Origin: Pseudomonas morbosilactucae
Lineage (GTDB): Bacteria > Pseudomonadota > Gammaproteobacteria > Pseudomonadales > Pseudomonadaceae
Direction of reading: 5' to 3'
Assembly (NCBI RefSeq): GCF_023241715.1
Contig: NZ_JALQCW010000063.1
Coordinates: 1-37,083, forward strand
Length of the DNA: 37,083 nucleotides
The notes beneath the pieces are model-generated. The model was not told the origin of the DNA. It worked only from the letters and a program-made list of their open reading frames with translations, and did not search any database. The position numbers and the translations under genes were made by a program. Of the stretch, positions 32,220 to 37,083 are shown one piece after another. How positions within the stretch are numbered: position 1 is the first letter of the stretch; each line of letters opens with the position of its first letter.

Positions 32220-32356
32220 GCCGTTACGTCCGGAATCCAACTCCAGTTGGTCTGCGTGTGGGAGCTTACTGAAGTACCGATTCGTCGCGAAACACTCGCT
32301 GTGAAATGAACGCCCACGGCGCACCCGTGCGATGGAGCGCCGTGAGTCTGTCGACT

Positions 32357-33187
32357 TCAGCCCTTCGTGAGGCCCGCGAGCACATCCGCTTTTTTCGTGA
32401 AGTCTGCCACCAGGTCGACCATGGCAGTCTTAACATACGCTGGAGCAGTTTGCATAGAACCCGCGTTGAACGGAGGATCTGGGTCATATTCGCTCATCAG
32501 TTGAGCACACTCGGCATAGGTCTGATCGCGCAGCTCAGCAACCATGCTCAGGCCAAAATCAAGCCCTGCCGTCACCCCAGCACCCGTAATTCTGTTACGG
32601 TCGCGTACAACACGCGCTTCGGTTGGAATTGCACCAAACCCGGCCAGAGCATCCCGGCACGACCAGTGCGAAGTTGCCTTAAAGCCCTTTAGCAGCCCCG
32701 CCGCGCCAAGGATAAGCGAGCCAGAACAGACACTGGTCACGTATTTCGCACGTGAGCCGCGATCGGCCATGAAGGCCAGTGTCTCGGCGTCCGAAGCAGC
32801 TGCCAAGGTGCCATCCGTGCCACCCGGAGTAAACAGCACAGTCAAATCGCGAGGACAGGTTTCGAAAGTATCGGTCGGTATAACGGTCAACCCTGCATCA
32901 CTGGTTACTGGATCCAGCGATTTGGCGACGATGTAAATCTTGGCCCCCATGAGCGAACCAAACATGCAGTGCGGCCCGACAAGATCCATCACCGTCATGC
33001 CTGGGTAAACCAGCATTGCGATTTGCTCTTCACCCATCCAAGGCACATTAGCCATGTCGGGGCCCATATCAGGCATCTTGTGATCATGCATGGGCTTCTC
33101 GGCAGCCGACGCGTTGAGGGTGATGCTGGCAGCCAACGGTGCGAGGAGCGCACCAATGACCAGGTTACGACGCTGGTTATCGATCAT
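32357..33187 (-). CDS. Tat-exported DJ-1/PfpI family protein
   Basis: This is a 276-residue DJ-1/PfpI (class I glutamine amidotransferase-like) protein. The nucleophile elbow is Cys154 in VTSVCSGSLILGAAGLLKG, and the region KATSHWSCRDAL and ITGAGVTAGLDFGL resembles isonitrile-hydratase-like members. The N-terminus carries a twin-arginine-like signal (NQRRNLVIGALLAPLAA) followed by a Met/His-rich segment (EKPMHDHKMPDMGPDM) that could bind metal. Such export is unusual for this mostly cytoplasmic family. It begins 10 bp after the TonB receptor stop and is probably co-transcribed with it. Isonitrile hydration, metal handling or another role cannot be settled from sequence. Confidence 0.83.
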   Translation of the reverse strand: MIDNQRRNLVIGALLAPLAASITLNASAAEKPMHDHKMPDMGPDMANVPWMGEEQIAMLVYPGMTVMDLVGPHCMFGSLMGAKIYIVAKSLDPVTSDAGLTVIPTDTFETCPRDLTVLFTPGGTDGTLAAASDAETLAFMADRGSRAKYVTSVCSGSLILGAAGLLKGFKATSHWSCRDALAGFGAIPTEARVVRDRNRITGAGVTAGLDFGLSMVAELRDQTYAECAQLMSEYDPDPPFNAGSMQTAPAYVKTAMVDLVADFTKKADVLAGLTKG

Positions 33188-33197
33188 GATGAATTCC

Positions 33198-35351
33198 TTA
33201 AAAGCTGGCAGTCAGCGTGAAATAAGCTGAACGCGGCTGGGTGGGCAATACCACTGGAGAACCCAGGTATTGATAGGTCTCGAAGACCTTGCGACCCGTC
33301 AGATTGACCGCCGAGACTGAGAGCGTATAACGGTCGAAATCGTAGGAGGCCTGCGCATCAAGCAGCGCGTACCCCGGCACAGAGACGGTATTCGGCAGGG
33401 TTAGCTCGCGTGCACTGAGCGCAGTGACGCCGGCACCAAATCCCAGCCCCTTGGCGGCACCATCAAGTATCCGATAGCGAGCTGCAAAGCGACCGCTGTG
33501 CCGAGGCACGCGCGGCAATCCGTCACCAACCGGAATCGAATTGTCGTCTGTCACTTCAGCCTGGGTGTAGGCGTAGTTGGCCAGCAATGAAAGGGCCTGA
33601 GTCGGCTCCCAGACCAGGTCTGCTTCTACACCGCGAGCGCGTTGCTCACCGCTCTGTACTGAATACCCCAAGATCGCGTTTGTAGGATCGGGATCAGGGG
33701 TGGAAACGTTGCGGCGTGTCTGCTCGAACGCTGCGAGAGTGCCGGTTAGGCCAAGATCTTTGAAGGCCAGTTTGACGCCAGCCTCATAGTTGCGAGAAAG
33801 CTCAGGCTTAGGTGTCTCCCGACCGTTGAAGTTGAACGCCCCCCTGAAGCCGGTGGAATATGCGGCATAGAGTGCAAGGCTCTGGGTTAGGTCATAGGTG
33901 ATGCCCAGCCGTGGTGTCACACGGTGATAGGAGGTATCAACGCCCTGCTCTTGTTGCTTAAGGTTGAGCTGGGTGAGACGCAATGACCCCAACAGGTGGA
34001 AGCGGCCATAGGTCGCCTGATCCTGAAGATAGAGGGCTTTCGTCTCGTAGCGGTTGGTCTGGGTCACAATCGTTTCCGGCGTCGCGCCGTAAGAAAGCCC
34101 ATAACGGGGGCTGGCCAGGTCAAGCTCGCCGATCAGCTCGGCATTGGAAACACCTGAGGTGAAGTCGGTACGGTCATAGCTGGCGCCCACCAACAGTTCG
34201 TGGGTGCCACCCAACGCTTCGAATCTGGAGCCCAGGTTGCTATCCAGCGTGCTCTCCCGGATGTTTGTTGGCAGGTAAAGCTTGAATATTGGGTACACCG
34301 TGGGTGTCGCAGGATTCGCCCCAAGAAGCTCCGGAAATATGAAGGCGCCGTTGTCGCGCATTTTGCCTTCGTAATACTGGGCGGTGACAGTCATTCGCGT
34401 GTCGTCGCTAAGCTCATGCTTGAGTTCGGCCGTGGTGGTTCGATTCTCGATGGTGGTGTGAGGCTGCCCTCTGGTCGAGCCTGGGAACGCATTGCGATCA
34501 ATCTGACCACTCAATGCCTGGGCGGCTGGCAGTCCGGAAAATTCGAGCTGGCTGCGATCCTCGTACTGGCCACGCAGTAATAGTTCAGTCTCTGGCGAGA
34601 GTTGGAACGCGATGCTGGGTTGTACCGACCACTGATGGCCCTCGACGTGGTCAATCCAGCTGTCGTTTTCCTGATAATCGGCGGAAATCCGTGCGGCGAC
34701 TTTGTCGCCAATAGGCGTGTTGAGATCCAGCGAAGGGTTTACCGTACCGAAGCTACCGGTACGCATCGACAGAAACGCGCTAGGCTCGGCCCCGGGCCGT
34801 TTGGAAATCACGTTGATCAAGCCACCCAGCGGCGCGCCAATGCCACCACCGTAAAGCGCTGAAGTAGGACCTTTAAGCACCTCAATGCGCTCGGTACCGA
34901 TGAGGCTCGTCGGGTCAATGCTCGCCGCGGTGCCGCCGAAAGCCGGCAGCCCATTCATGTAAATCTCCGCCGGAAAACCGCGCACGATAGGCTGCGTGAA
35001 CAGCGCCTCTTGAGGTTTGGTTGCCCTGACACCTGAGACATTTACCAGTGCGTCGGCAAGCGAATGACTGTCCTGCTCCCTGAGCATCGCGCGAGTAACG
35101 ACTTGCACCGATTGCGGGACTTCGATCAAGGGAGTTTCAGTCCGCGTGGCCGAAGCAGAACTTGGCGCGCTATAACTTTCACCATTACCGGAAACGTTGA
35201 TCGGCTCCAAGGTCCAGCTGCGCGACCAAAGCGAAGGATCAGATACTGCATCAGGTTGCGCGTAGGCGCCGTTATGCAAGCAGAAACCTGCGGCAAGGCA
35301 GACGGCATGTCGCAGAGGGTGAAGGCGAATGAAACCTAACGGGCTTGTCAT
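33198..35351 (-). CDS. TonB-dependent siderophore-type receptor
   Basis: This is an outer-membrane receptor of about 717 residues. The ATG at 35351 is chosen because it places a signal peptide (HPLRHAVCLAAGFCLHNGAYA) at the start; a reading from 35420 adds 23 unlikely residues. The plug domain has PLIEVPQSVQVVTRAMLREQ, ADALVNVSGVRA, VRGFPAEIYMNGLP and RIEVLKGPTSALYGGGIGAP. The 22-strand barrel follows and ends in SAYFTLTASF with terminal Phe. It belongs to the FhuA/FpvA siderophore group without an N-terminal signalling domain. It leads an operon with the DJ-1-type gene. The ligand is unknown. Confidence 0.9.
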   Translation of the reverse strand: MTSPLGFIRLHPLRHAVCLAAGFCLHNGAYAQPDAVSDPSLWSRSWTLEPINVSGNGESYSAPSSASATRTETPLIEVPQSVQVVTRAMLREQDSHSLADALVNVSGVRATKPQEALFTQPIVRGFPAEIYMNGLPAFGGTAASIDPTSLIGTERIEVLKGPTSALYGGGIGAPLGGLINVISKRPGAEPSAFLSMRTGSFGTVNPSLDLNTPIGDKVAARISADYQENDSWIDHVEGHQWSVQPSIAFQLSPETELLLRGQYEDRSQLEFSGLPAAQALSGQIDRNAFPGSTRGQPHTTIENRTTTAELKHELSDDTRMTVTAQYYEGKMRDNGAFIFPELLGANPATPTVYPIFKLYLPTNIRESTLDSNLGSRFEALGGTHELLVGASYDRTDFTSGVSNAELIGELDLASPRYGLSYGATPETIVTQTNRYETKALYLQDQATYGRFHLLGSLRLTQLNLKQQEQGVDTSYHRVTPRLGITYDLTQSLALYAAYSTGFRGAFNFNGRETPKPELSRNYEAGVKLAFKDLGLTGTLAAFEQTRRNVSTPDPDPTNAILGYSVQSGEQRARGVEADLVWEPTQALSLLANYAYTQAEVTDDNSIPVGDGLPRVPRHSGRFAARYRILDGAAKGLGFGAGVTALSARELTLPNTVSVPGYALLDAQASYDFDRYTLSVSAVNLTGRKVFETYQYLGSPVVLPTQPRSAYFTLTASF

Positions 35352-35789
35352 AAGGGGCGTCTTTTCGGTCAGTGGGGCGTCCAGAGGCAGACGACCAGAC
35401 TCTATAGCCCTGAGTTCCAACGCCGAAACTGCGACAGTTTGACACGCACATCCGCTCGCCCGGATAAGCGCAGCCTACCGCCCTCACACTTGCAGCTTTT
35501 ATTTGAAAATAGTCGCCCGCCTCTATCTACAGGCTGCGTCAAACTGTCGCACTTGGTGCCTAGCTGCCAGCTCATTATGCTACCCGGGAAATGGTGTCAT
35601 GAATAAGTTCTGCTAGTTCCGCCAACACCTAAACATAAAAATGATATTAGTCTTGAATATAATAATTCTTAATACCTAAAATCATTCTAATAAGCGAGTC
35701 GCCTTGTACGGGGGCCGACGAAAATCTCACGTAACTGGGGTGACTAGTTAAACGTCCTTAAAGTGTTTTGATTTCAGGAAATGTACGTC
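35352..35789. other. Divergent promoter region between two TonB receptor genes
   Basis: These 438 bp lie between the divergent receptor starts. The left part carries an inverted pair of 14-bp elements (35430-35443 and 35538-35551). The right part (about 35630-35700) is A+T-rich and probably holds the promoter of the second receptor. No gene or convincing Fur box was found. Confidence 0.55.
35430..35551. repeat. 14-bp inverted repeat pair in the receptor promoter region
   Basis: TGCGACAGTTTGAC (35430-35443) is matched perfectly by its reverse complement GTCAAACTGTCGCA (35538-35551), with 94 bp between them. The elements lie about 80 bp upstream of the first receptor gene. They could be two operator copies for one regulator or the ends of a lost small element. 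The match is seen directly; the function is inferred. Confidence 0.7.
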
Positions 35790-37083
35790 ATGCCTTCTCC
35801 ACTAACGTTGCCTCGCGCAAAGCGTAAATTTATATCGCGCTCTATATGGCCCCTATTGTCGGTAAGTCTTTTTGCTCTCAATCCATTGTCCTTAGCATTG
35901 GCAGAAGCCAAAAAATCAGAAGACTCGATACTGACCTTGGGCACCGTGACAGTGCAGGGCAACACCGCGGGCAGTGGTCCGCTGAGCACCAGCAGTGTGC
36001 TCAGCTCAGTGGATGTTCTTGGCGCTGACATACTGGAAAAAATGCCGGTCAACTACAGCTGGGAACTGTTCAGTCGGGCTCCCGGGGTGATGCTTACCGA
36101 GTTCAACCAAGGCACCACCTCCGGCAAAATTTCCTTTCGCGGTTTTAATGGCGAAGGCGAAGTTAACGCGGTCAAGTTGTTGATCGATGGCATCCCTAGT
36201 AATAGCAATGACGGCAATATGCCGTTTATGGACATGATTTTTCCGATGGAGCTGGACAGCATCGAAGTGGTGCGCGGTACCAGCGATGCCCGCTATGGCC
36301 TCAACAATATCGCTGGCAATGTCAATATGCTCACACGCACAGGCGGTGACTACCGCAAGGCGCGAATTCGCTATGGCAGCTACAACACGCGCGAAACTCA
36401 GCTCGCCGCAGGCATCGAAAGCAGCAATTGGACGCAGAACTACTTCTTCGCCTACCAAAAATCCGACGGTTACCGCGATCACTCCGAGGCTGACAAATTT
36501 TCGATGTCAGGAAAATGGTTCTATACCCCGGACGACAACAGCTATCGCATCGGCCTGATCGCGCGTCACTATGAAACCGAGGCGCAGGAGCCTGGTTATC
36601 TCAGTGAAGAGGATGCTCGCCACCACCCATCCATGACCAACAGCTATAACGCCACCGACAAAGGCACTCGGAGGATGAACCAGGTCAGCGTGCACTTCGA
36701 TACCGAGGTGTCCGAGACACTCGCCTGGTCTGCAAAAACCTATCTCAACACCTTTGATGACCGGCGCTGGACGCAATACTGGCGCACCAGTTCTCAACAG
36801 GAGCGTGACGCTTACGAAACCCAATATGGCGCCCTCACCTCCCTGACTTGGCGCCCCGAAGTGAGCTGGCTGTACGACTTCGCCCTGGAAGGTGGCGCAG
36901 ACATCCAGCGCCAACAAAACCAAAGCGAACGTTACCGAACCAAGGACCGCGCACGCCAGGCTCAAACCCGTGACCAGCAATTTGATTTCGACACCTACGG
37001 TGCTTACGTCCAGGCAGAGATCAAACCGTTTGAATCGCTCAAAATCATCCCGGCGTATCGCGTCGACAAGATCCAGGGCGACT
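35790..37083 (+). CDS. TonB-dependent receptor, 3' end beyond the window
   Basis: This is an open frame of 431 codons running off the right edge. The ATG at 35790 has AGGAA ten bases upstream; the ATG at 35781 is too close to it. A signal peptide (SIWPLLSVSLFALNPLSLALA) precedes a TonB-box-like DSILTLGTVTVQG. The plug domain follows (GADILEKMPVNYSWELFSRA, ISFRGFNGEGEVNAVKLLID, LDSIEVVRGTSDARYGLNNI, AGNVNMLTRTGGDYRKARIR), then the first barrel strands. The plug start is unlike the first receptor, so they are not recent duplicates. The ligand is unknown; this group includes siderophore and other metal-complex receptors. Confidence 0.9.
   Translation, partial: MPSPLTLPRAKRKFISRSIWPLLSVSLFALNPLSLALAEAKKSEDSILTLGTVTVQGNTAGSGPLSTSSVLSSVDVLGADILEKMPVNYSWELFSRAPGVMLTEFNQGTTSGKISFRGFNGEGEVNAVKLLIDGIPSNSNDGNMPFMDMIFPMELDSIEVVRGTSDARYGLNNIAGNVNMLTRTGGDYRKARIRYGSYNTRETQLAAGIESSNWTQNYFFAYQKSDGYRDHSEADKFSMSGKWFYTPDDNSYRIGLIARHYETEAQEPGYLSEEDARHHPSMTNSYNATDKGTRRMNQVSVHFDTEVSETLAWSAKTYLNTFDDRRWTQYWRTSSQQERDAYETQYGALTSLTWRPEVSWLYDFALEGGADIQRQQNQSERYRTKDRARQAQTRDQQFDFDTYGAYVQAEIKPFESLKIIPAYRVDKIQGD

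Noticed and set aside
35640..35700. Possible Fur boxes upstream of the second TonB receptor
   Set aside because: The best 19-base alignments to the GATAATGATAATCATTATC consensus match only about 11 positions, which A+T-rich sequence gives by chance.
1..37083. CRISPR arrays, tRNA or rRNA genes, transposases and integrases
   Set aside because: No regularly spaced repeats, no cloverleaf or rRNA-like sequence and no recognisable recombinase frame were seen by eye; a covariance-model scan was not possible.

Overview
The window reads as DNA from a Pseudomonas of the fluorescens/putida type. The benzoylformate decarboxylase, mandelate dehydrogenase and mandelate racemase match the lengths and catalytic residues of the P. 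putida enzymes, and the cytochrome c maturation genes are Pseudomonas-like. The region looks like accessory, mosaic DNA: aromatic and nitrile catabolism genes sit beside truncated, fused or frameshifted genes. No transposase, integrase, tRNA, rRNA or CRISPR array was recognised.

Layout. (1) 1-3959, minus strand: a partial ccm block (ccmC, ccmD, ccmE, frameshifted ccmF, truncated dsbE/ccmG). At its left end dsbE runs in frame into an RND efflux-pump fragment. At its right end ccmC begins exactly where a ring-dioxygenase reductase gene is cut off, so both ends look like illegitimate junctions. (2) 3956-7440, minus: a benzoate/toluate 1,2-dioxygenase cluster (benA, benB, truncated benC) behind a XylS-like regulator. 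The promoter reproduces the XylS/Pm operator geometry exactly. (3) 8056-9741: a HisN-like phosphatase, a SnoaL-like protein and a metallo-beta-lactamase-fold remnant. (4) 9742-20562: the functional core, made of an aromatic-acid MFS transporter, a divergent LysR regulator, mdlC-mdlB-mdlA, then a convergent operon of mandelamide-hydrolase-type amidase, SphA-like outer-membrane protein and arylacetonitrilase, preceded by a LuxR-type regulator. (5) 20563-25055: decayed MFS gene, HxlR/NmrA pair, IclR pseudogene and intact IclR gene. (6) 25156-27917: an AaeXAB-like aromatic-acid efflux operon with a frameshift in both large genes. (7) 27971-32219: a CMD-family protein, an SDR, a LysR regulator, an EamA transporter and an azoreductase remnant. 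(8) 32357-37083: a DJ-1/PfpI protein with a Tat-like leader, its TonB-dependent receptor partner, and a second, divergent TonB receptor running off the right edge.

How the genes work together. Mandelonitrile would be hydrolysed by the nitrilase to mandelate, plus some mandelamide that the amidase would convert. MdlA interconverts the mandelate enantiomers, MdlB oxidises (S)-mandelate to benzoylformate and MdlC releases benzaldehyde. Benzaldehyde dehydrogenase (mdlD) is absent. Benzoate would then enter BenAB, but the reductase BenC has lost its C-terminal half, so another reductase or another ben copy would be needed. A 17-bp sequence is identical, in opposite orientation, in the transporter/LysR promoter region and in the mdlC promoter, which points to one regulon.

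Several frameshifts (aaeA-like, aaeB-like, ccmF) lie in homopolymers or short repeats. They could be real decay or sequencing error, and the two ccm junctions could be real rearrangements or assembly joins. This cannot be decided from the sequence alone.
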